Part shown: positions 42,077 through 51,594 of the stretch, piece by piece | How positions within the stretch are numbered: position 1 is the first letter of the stretch | Layout of the letters: each line of letters begins with the position of its first letter | Assembly: GCA_910576785.1 (NCBI GenBank) | Contig: CAJTJG010000020.1 | Location: forward strand, 1-57,990 | Length of the DNA stretch: 57,990 bases | Reading direction: 5' to 3' | Source of the DNA: an uncultured Duncaniella sp. | GTDB taxonomy: Bacteria; Bacteroidota; Bacteroidia; Bacteroidales; Muribaculaceae | Position numbers and translations under genes: made by a program | The notes under the pieces: generated by a model | What the model saw: only the letters and a program-made list of their open reading frames with translations | Told to the model about the DNA's origin: nothing | Database searches by the model: none

Positions 42077-43540
42077 TCAGTTTGCTTTTTCTTCGGCTAT
42101 GATGTTTCTTATCTCCTCGCGGTCGTCGAAGTGGTGCTTCACGCCGCATATCTCCTGATAGTCCTCATGACCTTTTCCGGCTATGAGTATCACAGTGCCG
42201 GCTGAGGCGAGGGCGGCGGCGGTGCGTATGGCCTGGCGACGGTCGGTGATGTGGAGCGTGCGGGTGCGTGCTTCGGCGTCGAGGCCCTGCTCCATGTCGG
42301 AGAGTATATCCTCGGGCTGTTCGAAGCGGGGATTGTCGGATGTGAGGATGAGGCGCTGCGAGCGTGCGGCAGCCTCGCGGGCCATGATGGGGCGTTTGCC
42401 CTTGTCGCGGTTGCCGCCGGCTCCCACCACGGTGATGATCTCGCCCTTGGGGCCTATCACCTCGCGTATGGCCTCGAGCACGTTGACCACGGCGTCGGGG
42501 GTATGGGCGTAGTCCACGATGGCTGTGTAGCCCTTGGGGGAATGGAATGCCTGGAAGCGTCCGGCCACGGGGACGAGCTCCGAGATGTGGCGCAGCACCT
42601 CACCGCGTTCCCATCCCAGCAGGATGCAGGCGCCGTAGACAGCCGTGAGATTGTAGGCGTTGAACTTGCCGGTGAACAGTGTGTGCACCTCCGTGCCGTT
42701 GAGGCTCAGGATGGTGCCGTCGAGATGCTGCTCCACGATGCGTCCGCGGAAGTCGGCATCGCTGCGCAGGGAGTATGTGTGGCGCGAGGCACGGGTGTTC
42801 TGAAGCATGACGTCGCCCACCTTGTCGTCGGCGTTGGTAAGTGCGAAGGCCGATGCGGGCAGATTGTCGAAGAACGATTTCTTGGCTGCCAGATAGGCCT
42901 CCACGGTCTTGTGGTAGTCAAGATGGTCGCGGGTGAGGTTGGTGAACACACCTCCTGCGAAGTGTAGTCCGGCTATGCGGTGCTGGTGGGCGGCGTGCGA
43001 GCTCACCTCCATGGCACACACCGAGCATCCGGCCTCGACCATGTGGTGGAGCATCTCGTTGATGGTCATCGGGTCGGGGGTGGTATGGTCAGTGGGATAA
43101 GGTGTGAGTTCCACATAGTTGCACACTGTGGAGAGGAGTCCGGCCTTGAGGCCCATGAGGCGTGCCATCTCGTAGATGAGCGTGGCGGTGGTGGTCTTGC
43201 CGTTTGTTCCGGTCACACCCACGAGCTTGAGCTTGCGCGAGGGGTTGCCCCACCACTGTGCGGCAATGTAACCCAGGGCTATGGCCGATGACGGCACCAC
43301 TATATATGTGGTCATGCTCGATATGTTGGCCGGGAGATGCTCGCATACCACGGCAGCGGCGCCGGCCTCGCAGGCTTTCTCTATGAAGTCGTGCCCGTCA
43401 ACGTTCACGCCCGGGACGGCCACGAAAAGCGTTCCCTCGCCCACACGGCGTGAGTCGGCGGTTACGGATGTGATCTCCTTTATGTCGGAGCCTATTATTT
43501 CCTCTATCTCGAGTGGTGACAGCAAATGATTCAGAGTCAT
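42077..43540 (-). CDS. murE: UDP-MurNAc-tripeptide synthetase (meso-diaminopimelate)
   Basis: A 487-aa Mur ligase: VTGTNGKTTTATLIYEM (ATP loop), TNLTRDHLDYH, DYAHTPDAV and the specificity motif DNPR (LTSDNPRFEQP), which selects meso-diaminopimelate over lysine. So the cell wall probably contains m-DAP, as expected in Bacteroidetes. It sits between ftsI and mraY. Confidence 0.96.
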   Translation of the reverse strand: MTLNHLLSPLEIEEIIGSDIKEITSVTADSRRVGEGTLFVAVPGVNVDGHDFIEKACEAGAAAVVCEHLPANISSMTTYIVVPSSAIALGYIAAQWWGNPSRKLKLVGVTGTNGKTTTATLIYEMARLMGLKAGLLSTVCNYVELTPYPTDHTTPDPMTINEMLHHMVEAGCSVCAMEVSSHAAHQHRIAGLHFAGGVFTNLTRDHLDYHKTVEAYLAAKKSFFDNLPASAFALTNADDKVGDVMLQNTRASRHTYSLRSDADFRGRIVEQHLDGTILSLNGTEVHTLFTGKFNAYNLTAVYGACILLGWERGEVLRHISELVPVAGRFQAFHSPKGYTAIVDYAHTPDAVVNVLEAIREVIGPKGEIITVVGAGGNRDKGKRPIMAREAAARSQRLILTSDNPRFEQPEDILSDMEQGLDAEARTRTLHITDRRQAIRTAAALASAGTVILIAGKGHEDYQEICGVKHHFDDREEIRNIIAEEKAN

Positions 43541-43583
43541 GATTGCAGTGGTGTGAATGTGTTGTCGGTTGAAAAGAATATAG

Positions 43584-45668
43584 TCAGCGTGTGAGTGAGA
43601 GTTTTACCTTGGCGCCCTTTCCGGCGAGGGTGCCGGGCGAGGGGTGCTGTGTGTGGACGAATCCCGAGCCTGAGAAGCTCACGTCATAGCCGAGGGTCTC
43701 GAGAGTCTCGATGGCCTCCTTGACGCTCAGACCTCTCACATCGGGGATGCCCGAGCGCACGGCCATCGGGCTCTTTATGTTCTTGCATGCCGGGAGGGAG
43801 AGGGGGCCGCGCAGTTTCTTCACCGGGTCCTCCCGCCGTGTGGCATAGAATGTCGGTCCGTCGCCCGAGGGTGTGGCCGAGGCGTACTCCGAACTGTTGC
43901 CGAGCATGCCGCGCGAGTAGAGCTTCATGGCTATGTTGCGCAGCACCTGGCCGGAAGTGGTGGCCGCGCCGAAGAAGTTCTTGGTGGGGTGGCAGGTCAG
44001 CACTACGCATGAGTACACGGGGTTGTCGGCGGGGAAGAATCCGCAGAAGGCCAGGCGCTTCTTGCCGGTGTTGTAGGCACCGTTTTCGATCATGTAGCAG
44101 GTGCCTGTCTTTCCGGCTATCTTCACCACATCGTTGCGCAGGAAGCGGCCTGTGCCGTGATCGCCCCACACCACGTTGGTGAGCATCTCGCGCATTATCT
44201 TGGCCGTGCGTGGCGAGCATGCACGCCCGTTGCCCATGTAGGATGGCTCGAGGATGGAGTCGACGGTGCCGCGCAGCTCCTTGACGAGGCGCGGACGCAC
44301 GAAGACGCCGTCGTTGGCTATGGCGTTGTATATGGCCAGTGTGTAGAGCGGCGGTATCTCGGTGGCATATCCGTAGCACTGGCGGGAGAGAGCTATGCGG
44401 CCGCCGCGGTCGCTGGGCACCGAGTCGATGCGCGGGGGCACCTCGCCGGCTATGCCCGTGTTCATCGGCTCGAGGAATCCGAGGCTCTTTATGCGGGAGT
44501 AGAATGCTCCGGGGTTGTCGTTGTAGCGGCTCGTGATGATGCGTGCCATGCCGATGTTGGAGCTTTGCTCTATGACGTCGCCGGCGCGGATGGCCGTGGA
44601 GTGGTGGGCGTCGGTGATGGGGCGTCCGCCGGCATAGGCCCATCCGGAGCCAGTGGGGAGCATCTCGTCGAAGTTGGTGACGATGCCGTCCTCCACAGCT
44701 ATCATCATGGAGAGGGTCTTGACCACCGATCCGGGCTCGTAGCCCATCACGGCACGGTTGCGGGCCTCGATGTAGCCCGGCCCGTTGGGGTTGAGCTCGA
44801 GGTTTGATATGGCCTTTATGTCGCCGGTGCGTACATCCATGAGTATGGCCACGCCCCATTCGGCCCCGCAGGTGTCGAGCACGTTGTTGAGTTCGCTCTC
44901 CACGATGTCCTGCATGTTGATGTCGATGGTGGTGACGATGTCGCAGCCGGGCACGGCAGGTATCATGGGGCTATCTGTTATCTTCTTGGTCCACGCCACC
45001 TTGCGTGCCACACCCGGACGTCCGTAGAGCAGCGAGTCGAGGGCTTTCTCCAGTCCGGATATGCCGTGTATCTCCTTGCTCTCGGAGGTCTCGCCCACAC
45101 CGCCGATGGATCGGCGTGCCATATTGCCGTAGGGGTTGAAGCGGCGCATGTATTGCTCGAAGGTGAGCCCGGTACGGTTGCGGTTGCCTGAGCGGAAGTA
45201 GGGGAGTGTCTTCATCAGCTCCATGTCGGCGTGCGACAGTCCGGATATTATCTTGTATGCGCGCGGACGCTTGGAGGGCTGCTTGTCGAGGGGTGCCAGC
45301 AGATGTCTGCGCCATCCCTGCGCATCCTTCTGCGGGAAATATGTGGCCATATCCAATGCCAGTTGGTCGATCTCGGCGAGGAGCTTGGACTGGTCGAACT
45401 TCTCGGCCCTGTAGTCGAGACGGGCGGTATAGAAGTTGAGGTTGGTGGCCATGACCGAACCGTCGGCGGCGAGGATATTGCCGCGCGGAGGTATGATGAG
45501 CGATGTGCGGCGCAGGGCAGAGTCGGCCTTCTCGTTCCATTTGTCGGCATATACGACCGTGGTCTCGCTAAGCTTCACCACGATCATGGCCGAGAGGGTT
45601 AGGATGCCCAGCACTATGATGGCATAGCGGAACAGGATGTTGCTGCGGTTGTCGTTCTTTGAAGCCAT
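43584..45668 (-). CDS. ftsI: Penicillin-binding protein 3 (FtsI) with PASTA domain
   Basis: A 694-aa protein. An N-terminal membrane anchor (FRYAIIVLGILTLSAMIVVKL) is followed by a dimerisation region, then the transpeptidase domain: SVVK (in YEPGSVVKTL), SSN (EQSSNIGMARI) and KTG (AGKTGTCYM). The C-terminus carries one PASTA domain (IPDVRGLSVKEAIETLETLG to the end), which many Bacteroidetes FtsI proteins have. It cross-links septal peptidoglycan. A short gap of 3 nt separates it from the ftsL gene. Confidence 0.96.
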   Translation of the reverse strand: MASKNDNRSNILFRYAIIVLGILTLSAMIVVKLSETTVVYADKWNEKADSALRRTSLIIPPRGNILAADGSVMATNLNFYTARLDYRAEKFDQSKLLAEIDQLALDMATYFPQKDAQGWRRHLLAPLDKQPSKRPRAYKIISGLSHADMELMKTLPYFRSGNRNRTGLTFEQYMRRFNPYGNMARRSIGGVGETSESKEIHGISGLEKALDSLLYGRPGVARKVAWTKKITDSPMIPAVPGCDIVTTIDINMQDIVESELNNVLDTCGAEWGVAILMDVRTGDIKAISNLELNPNGPGYIEARNRAVMGYEPGSVVKTLSMMIAVEDGIVTNFDEMLPTGSGWAYAGGRPITDAHHSTAIRAGDVIEQSSNIGMARIITSRYNDNPGAFYSRIKSLGFLEPMNTGIAGEVPPRIDSVPSDRGGRIALSRQCYGYATEIPPLYTLAIYNAIANDGVFVRPRLVKELRGTVDSILEPSYMGNGRACSPRTAKIMREMLTNVVWGDHGTGRFLRNDVVKIAGKTGTCYMIENGAYNTGKKRLAFCGFFPADNPVYSCVVLTCHPTKNFFGAATTSGQVLRNIAMKLYSRGMLGNSSEYASATPSGDGPTFYATRREDPVKKLRGPLSLPACKNIKSPMAVRSGIPDVRGLSVKEAIETLETLGYDVSFSGSGFVHTQHPSPGTLAGKGAKVKLSLTR

Positions 45669-45671
45669 GGA

Positions 45672-46025
45672 TCAGTCGCGGGGTATTTTATAGGGTGGTT
45701 GTGGCTGCACGCGCAGGTTGAGGTGTAGTGAGTCCACCATCTGCTGCATGGATGTCTCGCGTATGCGGCTCATGAATGCCGAGCGTTCGCGCGAACGCTC
45801 GTTCTCCACTATCTCGAGTTTTTTCTCCAGGGCTGCTATGCGCTCCATGTTGGTCTTGCAAGTGTACTTGGTGGTGATGTATACCATCATCACCACGATG
45901 AATATCAGGGTGGGGAGCCAGTGGCGCGCGAAGAAGTCGCTCGACAGCACTGTGCCGCGCACAAACCGTGTGATAAACGACGGTTTCTTCTCTTTCTGCT
46001 GTTTCCTGCTGTTGGTCTTGGCCAT
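45672..46025 (-). CDS. ftsL: FtsL-like division protein
   Basis: A 117-aa bitopic protein: basic cytoplasmic start (NSRKQQKEKKPSFI), one membrane helix (WLPTLIFIVVMMVYITTKY, about 36-54) and a coiled coil (AALEKKLEIVENERSRERSA). The size, topology and position between rsmH and ftsI fit FtsL, although family sequence similarity is always low. Confidence 0.82.
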   Translation of the reverse strand: MAKTNSRKQQKEKKPSFITRFVRGTVLSSDFFARHWLPTLIFIVVMMVYITTKYTCKTNMERIAALEKKLEIVENERSRERSAFMSRIRETSMQQMVDSLHLNLRVQPQPPYKIPRD

Positions 46026-46067
46026 GGGATGGAGGAGTGATAATGTGTGTGTATGGAGGTGGAGGGG

Positions 46068-46988
46068 TTAAAGCTTCACGGCGGTGCGCAGCTTGGCGCT
46101 CCGCGAGCGTGGGTTGGCGGCCACTTCCTCGTCGGAGGGGGTGAGGGGTCGGGAGCCGAGGGGGCGCAGGGGTGCCTGCACGCGGCCGAAGAAGTCTTTC
46201 TCGACATTGCCGGCGAAGTTGCCGGTCTTGAAGAAGTTCTTGACCATGCGGTCCTCCAGCGAGTGGTAGGTGATCACGGCGAGTCGTCCGCCTGGGCGGA
46301 GCACTCTCAGCGCTCCCTCGAGCAGCTCGCGCAGGGCGCCCATCTCGTCGTTGACCTCTATGCGCAGTGCCTGGAACACCTGTGCCAGCTCCTTCTTCTC
46401 CTTGCGTGGATCTATGAGCGGACGCACCACATCGAGAAACGATGACACTGTGGCGAAATCCTCGCCCGAGTTGCGGGCCTTGACGATGGCCGAGGCCAGG
46501 CGGCGTGCCTGGGGGAGCTCGCCGTATATCTTGAAGATGTCGGCCAGACGGGCTTCGTCGGTGTCGCGCAGCAGTTGGGCGGCGCTGCGTGAGGCGTTGC
46601 GGTTCATGCGCATGTCCAATGGGCCGTCGGCGCGGAATGAGAATCCTCGCTCTGGCGAGTCGAAGTGGTGGAACGACACTCCGAGATCGGCCAGCACTCC
46701 GTCCACACCATCCACATCGTAGTAGCGCATGAAGTTGGTGATGAAACGGAAGTTGGAATATACCATCGTGAAGCGGTCGTCACCTTTGGGCGCACGCTCC
46801 ACGGCATCGGCATCCTGATCGAACGAGTAAAGGTGGCCGCCTTGAGCGGCATCAAGCCGTTCGAGGATGGCCCGTGAATGGCCTCCGCCGCCATAGGTGG
46901 CGTCGACATAGACCCCTCCGGGACGGATGTCGAGGGCTTCGAGGGTTTCCGGCAGAAGGGCGGGTATATGGTAAACTTCACTCGTCAT
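46068..46988 (-). CDS. rsmH: 16S rRNA (cytosine-1402-N4)-methyltransferase
   Basis: A 306-aa SAM-dependent enzyme (MraW): HIPALLPETLEAL, YVDATYGGGGHSRAIL (SAM loop), DGVLADLGVSFHHFD, ERGFSFRADGPLDMRMN, FQALRIEVNDE and AVITYHSLEDRMVKNFF. It methylates C1402 in the ribosomal P site. It is the first gene of the cluster here; mraZ, which normally precedes it, is absent. A candidate promoter lies at 47013-47042. Confidence 0.96.
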   Translation of the reverse strand: MTSEVYHIPALLPETLEALDIRPGGVYVDATYGGGGHSRAILERLDAAQGGHLYSFDQDADAVERAPKGDDRFTMVYSNFRFITNFMRYYDVDGVDGVLADLGVSFHHFDSPERGFSFRADGPLDMRMNRNASRSAAQLLRDTDEARLADIFKIYGELPQARRLASAIVKARNSGEDFATVSSFLDVVRPLIDPRKEKKELAQVFQALRIEVNDEMGALRELLEGALRVLRPGGRLAVITYHSLEDRMVKNFFKTGNFAGNVEKDFFGRVQAPLRPLGSRPLTPSDEEVAANPRSRSAKLRTAVKL

Positions 46989-47012
46989 GGGTCAGTGGCT
47001 TTTTTGAGGGTG

Positions 47013-47042
47013 TAAAATTACTAAAAAATTTACAATCTCAAA
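47013..47042 (-). promoter_or_regulatory. Candidate promoter of the division cluster
   Basis: On the minus strand TTTG (47039-47042) and TAATTTTA (47013-47020) are 18 nt apart, one mismatch from consensus in the -7 box. It lies 25 nt upstream of the rsmH start and could drive the whole cluster. Confidence 0.5.
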
Positions 47043-47149
47043 CAGCATTTTCCCACCGTAATTAAAATTTTTTATTAACACACTATTTCCCGTTGGATCT
47101 CAGGGGTATAAAATTATTTGCAAATGTAAATGGCCGGTTGGTTCCGGTG

Positions 47150-47602
47150 CTAACAGCGGTCGTTGTAGCGCCTCCCGGCAGGGCGTCTCTTTTTTGCCTG
47201 TTTACCGGGGTTGAGGACTGCGGATTGAGGGGCGTACAGCCTATCAGCGGTTGGCTCCGCGGCCAATTTATCCTCTTGCGTATCATCTTTCTTATCCTCT
47301 TGCTGATCAGATGCTTCCTCGCGGGCCTTGCGACGGGCAGCGGCACGCTCCCGGGCCTCGCGTGAGCGGCGCATGGCGGTGTCGATATCATCTTTGATCA
47401 TATGGAATATTATGTCGTAGATATCGTGGTAGTCGCCCCATGGCATCGACACTTTCCCCTTGGTGATGTAGAGGTCGATGGTCTCGATGAAGTCATCGAA
47501 GTCATCCTCGCGTCCGGCTATTCTCACTCCTATCATGGCTTTCTCCAAGATTTTCCCATAAGCACGCTTTGACAGCGGCATGTCCCATTTTGCACTCTTC
47601 AT
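47150..47602 (-). CDS. Hypothetical basic-tailed protein in the mraZ position
   Basis: The protein is 150 aa from the ATG at 47602; an upstream ATG (47689) gives a Pro/Gly-rich start that overlaps a -7 element (47620-47627). The core is 'KSAKWDMPLSKRAYGKILEK', then AMIGVRIAGREDDFDDFIET and SMPWGDYHDIYDIIFHM. A helical Arg/Ala/Glu-rich tail ends it (SREARERAAARRKAREEAS). No MraZ-type AbrB fold (no 'D.KGR...P' motif) is visible, so it is not MraZ. The function is unknown. Confidence 0.6.
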   Translation of the reverse strand: MKSAKWDMPLSKRAYGKILEKAMIGVRIAGREDDFDDFIETIDLYITKGKVSMPWGDYHDIYDIIFHMIKDDIDTAMRRSREARERAAARRKAREEASDQQEDKKDDTQEDKLAAEPTADRLYAPQSAVLNPGKQAKKRRPAGRRYNDRC

Positions 47603-47717
47603 ATGTAAACTTTTTTCTGCAAAGTTAGCATCACTTCCACCCCGTGGAGGTGCGATAATATCAGTTAGCCGTGAAAATAAATTTGTCATGAAAATATATT
47701 AATTGCATTATAAATCT

Positions 47718-47748
47718 TTTGAAATATCAAAATCTATCTTTATATTTG
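47718..47748 (+). promoter_or_regulatory. Promoter of the histidine operon
   Basis: TTTG (47718-47721) and TATATTTG (47741-47748) are 19 nt apart, an excellent match. The leader to 47787 is about 33 nt, too short for a classical his-type attenuator with a leader peptide. Confidence 0.7.
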
Positions 47749-47786
47749 CAATCTTTAATGATAAGGTAAAAAAGACAGAGATAAAT

Positions 47787-48638
47787 ATGTTGAAGATAGC
47801 TATACAGGCCAAGGGACGGCTCAACGAGCAGTCGGTGTCGCTCCTTGCCGACTCGGGAATACAATGTGGAGGCGGTAGCCGGCGGTTGCTGTCGATGGCC
47901 ACGGGTTTTGATATGGAGATCCTTTATCTGCGCGACGACGACATCCCTCAGGCAGTGGCCATGGGGGTGGCCGACATAGGCATAGTAGGTCTCAATGAAG
48001 TGGCCGAGAAGGGAGAGCGTGTGGATGAGGTGATGGCACTCGGTTTCGGTGCCTGCCGCATATCGGTGGCTGTGCCACGCGAGAGTGGCTATGACGGCCC
48101 TGCGTGGCTGAACGGACGGCGCATAGCCACTTCCTATCCCAATATACTCCGCACATGGCTTGATAGTAAAGGCATTGATGCCGAGATCCATGAGATAGCC
48201 GGCTCGGTGGAGATAGCCCCGGCGGTGGGCATGGCCGACGCTATATTCGACATCGTATCCTCGGGGGGCACACTTGTGCAGAACGGCCTGCGCGAGGTGG
48301 AGCGCGTGTTCGATTCGGAGGCGGTGCTCATAGCCACCCCGCAACTCCCTGACGGGAAGAGGGAAGCGGTGGAAAAACTGCGTTTCCGTTTCTCGACCAT
48401 CCTTGCAGGAAGAGGCATGAAATATCTGCTGATGAATCTTCCGGAAGGGAGTGTGGAGAGGGCCGTGGAGATACTTCCCGGCATGAAGAGCCCTACGGTG
48501 CTGCCGCTCGCCGCCGAGGGGTGGTTCTCGCTCCACGCCGTGGTACCCGAGAGCGAGCTTTGGGATAAGGTGGAGATGCTCAAGGAGATTGGGGCCGAGG
48601 ATATACTGGTGTTGAATCTTGAAAATATAATCCGTTGA
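47787..48638 (+). CDS. hisG: ATP phosphoribosyltransferase
   Basis: The 283-aa length indicates the long form with a C-terminal ACT-like regulatory domain, which does not need HisZ. MLKIAIQAKGRL opens it. 'GVADIGIVGLNEVAEKG' and 'EIAGSVEIAPAVGMADAI' are conserved PRPP/ATP sites. The ATG at 47787 is preferred to one 84 nt upstream because it lies after the promoter. It catalyses the first, feedback-inhibited step of histidine synthesis. Confidence 0.96.
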   Translation: MLKIAIQAKGRLNEQSVSLLADSGIQCGGGSRRLLSMATGFDMEILYLRDDDIPQAVAMGVADIGIVGLNEVAEKGERVDEVMALGFGACRISVAVPRESGYDGPAWLNGRRIATSYPNILRTWLDSKGIDAEIHEIAGSVEIAPAVGMADAIFDIVSSGGTLVQNGLREVERVFDSEAVLIATPQLPDGKREAVEKLRFRFSTILAGRGMKYLLMNLPEGSVERAVEILPGMKSPTVLPLAAEGWFSLHAVVPESELWDKVEMLKEIGAEDILVLNLENIIR

Positions 48639-48639
48639 T

Positions 48640-49914
48640 ATGGAGACGATATTCTATCCTCCGCAGGATGCGTGGCAGGAATTGTGCCGCAGGAATATTC
48701 CGGCCGATGACGCCGGTGTGGTGGCCACTGTGGAGCGTGTGGTGGCCGATGTGGCCCGCAGGGGCGACGCAGCCCTGCGCGAATACATAGCCATGTATGA
48801 CGGAGTGGCCGGCAGCTCCCTCACTGTCAGTGACACCGAATGGGAAGAGGGCTTGAGGACGGTGGATCCGCAGGTGGCCCGCGCCATCGATGCCGCCGCC
48901 GATAATATCAGGAAGTTTCATGCCGTGCAACGCCCTGAGGCCGAGCAGGTGGAGACCATGCCGGGCGTGGTGTGCCGACGTATACCCGTCCCGATAGAGA
49001 GGGTGGGGCTCTACGTGCCCGGCGGACGTGCGCCGCTGCTCTCCACTGTGCTCATGCTCGGTGTGCCTGCCCGCGAGGCCGGATGCCGGAGAGTGATTAT
49101 GTGTACACCTCCCCGGCCGGACGGGAGTGTGGACGCGGGCATACTCTATGCCGCCCGGGTGGCAGGGGTGGATGTGATATGCAAGGCCGGAGGTGCCCAT
49201 GCCATAGCCGCCATGGCCTACGGTACGGAGACTCTGGAGCGGGTCAGCAAGATTTTCGGGCCGGGCAACCGCTACGTGACACGCGCCAAGCAGCTCGTGT
49301 CGGCAGTCACTGCCATCGACATGCCCGCCGGGCCGAGCGAGGTGATGATACTTGCCGACCATACCGCCATACCGTCGTATGTGGCCGCCGACATGCTCTC
49401 GCAAGCCGAGCACGGCCCGGACAGCCAGTCGATGCTCGTCACCACCGACGCTGAACTCGCCGCCGCCGTCGAGGCCGAGGTGGAGAGGCTCGCGGGGACG
49501 CTCGGGCGCCGTGAGTGCATAGACAGCTCCCTGTCGCATAGCCGCATCATAGTCGTGGCCGACAGGGATGAAGCCGTCGCCATTGCCAATCTGTATGCCC
49601 CTGAGCATCTGATAGTATCGATGGCCGATGCAGAAGCTCTGGTGCCCAGGATACTCAATGCCGGAAGCGTCTTCCTGGGGAATTTCTCGCCCGAGAGCGC
49701 CGGCGATTATGCCTCCGGAACCAATCATACTCTCCCCACCGGAGGGTGGGCGGCAAGCATGAGCGGAGTGAGCACGGAGAGTTTCATGCGCATGATGACC
49801 TGCCAGCAGCTCACCCGCCCCGGACTCGTGGCTCTGTCTCCGGTAATAACCGCCCTTGCCCGTGCCGAGGGGCTCGAAGCCCACGCGCTGGCCGTGAACA
49901 TAAGAATGCAATGA
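48640..49914 (+). CDS. hisD: Histidinol dehydrogenase
   Basis: A 424-aa enzyme: VGLYVPGGRAPLLSTVLML, KIFGPGNRYVTRAKQLV, DMPAGPSEV, the His/Glu-rich zinc site (QAEHGPDSQS, APEHLI) and GNFSPESAGDYASGTNHTLP. It oxidises histidinol to histidine in two NAD steps. It begins 2 nt after hisG's stop. Confidence 0.97.
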   Translation: METIFYPPQDAWQELCRRNIPADDAGVVATVERVVADVARRGDAALREYIAMYDGVAGSSLTVSDTEWEEGLRTVDPQVARAIDAAADNIRKFHAVQRPEAEQVETMPGVVCRRIPVPIERVGLYVPGGRAPLLSTVLMLGVPAREAGCRRVIMCTPPRPDGSVDAGILYAARVAGVDVICKAGGAHAIAAMAYGTETLERVSKIFGPGNRYVTRAKQLVSAVTAIDMPAGPSEVMILADHTAIPSYVAADMLSQAEHGPDSQSMLVTTDAELAAAVEAEVERLAGTLGRRECIDSSLSHSRIIVVADRDEAVAIANLYAPEHLIVSMADAEALVPRILNAGSVFLGNFSPESAGDYASGTNHTLPTGGWAASMSGVSTESFMRMMTCQQLTRPGLVALSPVITALARAEGLEAHALAVNIRMQ

Positions 49915-49929
49915 AAGGACTGTAATACA

Positions 49930-51594
49930 ATGAAGAAGAAATCACCGCTCAACTATGTCCGCCCCAACATTCGGGCGCTCAGACCATACTCCACCGCCCG
50001 CGACGAGGGTGGTGCGCCCGACATAGATATATGGCTCGATGCCAACGAGTCGCCGTTTCCCAACGGCGTGAACCGCTACCCCGATCCGCACCAGCGTGTG
50101 CTCAAGGAGCGGGTGGCCGCGATCAAGGGGGTGGATAGCTCCTCGCTCTTTCTCGGCGGTGCCGGATCGGACGAGGCCATCGATCTCATATACCGTATAT
50201 TCTGCACGCCGGGACGCGACAATGTGGTGTCGGTGCGGCCCACCTACGGAGTGTATTCCGTAGCGGCGGGAGTGAACGATGTGGAGTACCGCACCGTGCC
50301 CCTCGGGCGCGACTATGCTTTCCCCCTCAGGGATGTGCTCGCGGCCACCGACAAGCATACGAAAGTGATATGGGTGTGCTCGCCAAACAATCCCACAGGA
50401 CGTGTGGTGCCCGTAGATCAGATATGCGAGCTTTGCATGCGGTTTGATGGAATTGTGGCTGTCGATGAGGCGTATATTGACTTCTGCCCCGCCAACTCCA
50501 TGCTGCCGCTCCTATCCGAGTACCCCAACCTCATAGTGCTCCAGACATTCTCGAAGGCCTGGGGTATGGCCGGATTGCGCGTTGGCATGGCCTTTGCAGC
50601 CCCCGAGGTCATATCGCTCATGGATGCGGTGAAGTATCCCTACAACATAAGCGGGCTTGTACAGAAGGAGCTGTTGAGGCGTCTGGAGCATCCACGGCGC
50701 AACAATCTCGACGACAGTTTCGACTCCATCGTGGAGCAGCGCAAGTTTCTCTCCATCATGCTGAGTATATTTCCCTTCACCGAGAGAGTCTACCCTTCCG
50801 ATGCCAACTTCATTTTGGTAAAGGTGAAAAATCCGGATGATCTCTACTGTTATCTGGCCGAAAGAGGGATCCTTGTCAGGAACCGCAACCGTGAGCCGGG
50901 ATGCGAGGGGTGTCTGCGCATCACCGTCGGCACCATACTGGAGAACGCAGAGCTCCTCGACGTGCTCCGCAACTACCGCGATGAGCTCCCGCCCGAGGCC
51001 TTCCCGCGCTCGCACCGCAGGGCCACAAGGAGCCGCTCAACGGCCGAGACGGATGTCACGGTGACGGTGGATCTCGACCGTGAGCCATCCATGAGCCATG
51101 TGGACACGGGGCTGAAATTCTTCGATCATATGCTCGACCAGCTGCACCACCACGGCGGTTTCCACCTCAATATATTCACGCGCGGAGACCTTGAGGTGGA
51201 CGAGCATCACTCCATGGAGGACACCGCCATAGTGCTCGGCGAGGCCATAGCTGCCGCCATCGGCGACAAGTCAGGGATAGAACGCTACGGATTTACCCTG
51301 CCCATGGACGAGAGCAAGGCGGGAGTACTCATAGACTTCAGCGGACGTCCGGAACTGCAATGGGATGTGAAGCTCAGCCGCGAGCGTGTCGGCGACACCC
51401 CGACGGAGATGTACAGGCACTTCTTCAGGACACTCGCCGTGTCGATGAAAGCCACAGTCCACATCTGGGCGTTTGGCGAGAATGACCACCATATCCTCGA
51501 GGCCATCTTCAAGGCTTTCGGACGCTCGCTCCGAAGAGCCGTCTACTGCAACGGTATTGACTGTACACTCCCCTCAAGCAAAGGTGACCTATGA
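49930..51594 (+). CDS. hisCB: HisC-HisB fusion: histidinol-phosphate aminotransferase / imidazoleglycerol-phosphate dehydratase
   Basis: One continuous 554-aa frame. Residues 1-350 are a complete HisC: NESPFPNG (39-46), CSPNNPTGR (150-158), DEAYIDF and the PLP lysine Lys209 in TFSKAWGMAGLRVG. After a linker (about 351-362), residues 363-554 are a full-length IGPD: RATRSRSTAETDV, FFDHMLDQLHHHGGF (398-411), DEHHSMEDTAI and GENDHHILEAIFKAFGRSLR, carrying the metal-binding His and Glu residues. In E. coli HisB the dehydratase is instead fused to a HAD phosphatase, which is absent here. No internal stop or frame change separates the parts, so it is a real fusion. Confidence 0.93.
   Translation: MKKKSPLNYVRPNIRALRPYSTARDEGGAPDIDIWLDANESPFPNGVNRYPDPHQRVLKERVAAIKGVDSSSLFLGGAGSDEAIDLIYRIFCTPGRDNVVSVRPTYGVYSVAAGVNDVEYRTVPLGRDYAFPLRDVLAATDKHTKVIWVCSPNNPTGRVVPVDQICELCMRFDGIVAVDEAYIDFCPANSMLPLLSEYPNLIVLQTFSKAWGMAGLRVGMAFAAPEVISLMDAVKYPYNISGLVQKELLRRLEHPRRNNLDDSFDSIVEQRKFLSIMLSIFPFTERVYPSDANFILVKVKNPDDLYCYLAERGILVRNRNREPGCEGCLRITVGTILENAELLDVLRNYRDELPPEAFPRSHRRATRSRSTAETDVTVTVDLDREPSMSHVDTGLKFFDHMLDQLHHHGGFHLNIFTRGDLEVDEHHSMEDTAIVLGEAIAAAIGDKSGIERYGFTLPMDESKAGVLIDFSGRPELQWDVKLSRERVGDTPTEMYRHFFRTLAVSMKATVHIWAFGENDHHILEAIFKAFGRSLRRAVYCNGIDCTLPSSKGDL

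Noticed and set aside
48580..49911. A 443-aa open frame on the minus strand across hisD
   Set aside because: It is a shadow of hisD in a GC-rich gene: His/Gly/Arg-rich composition and no motif. hisD in the other strand is certain.
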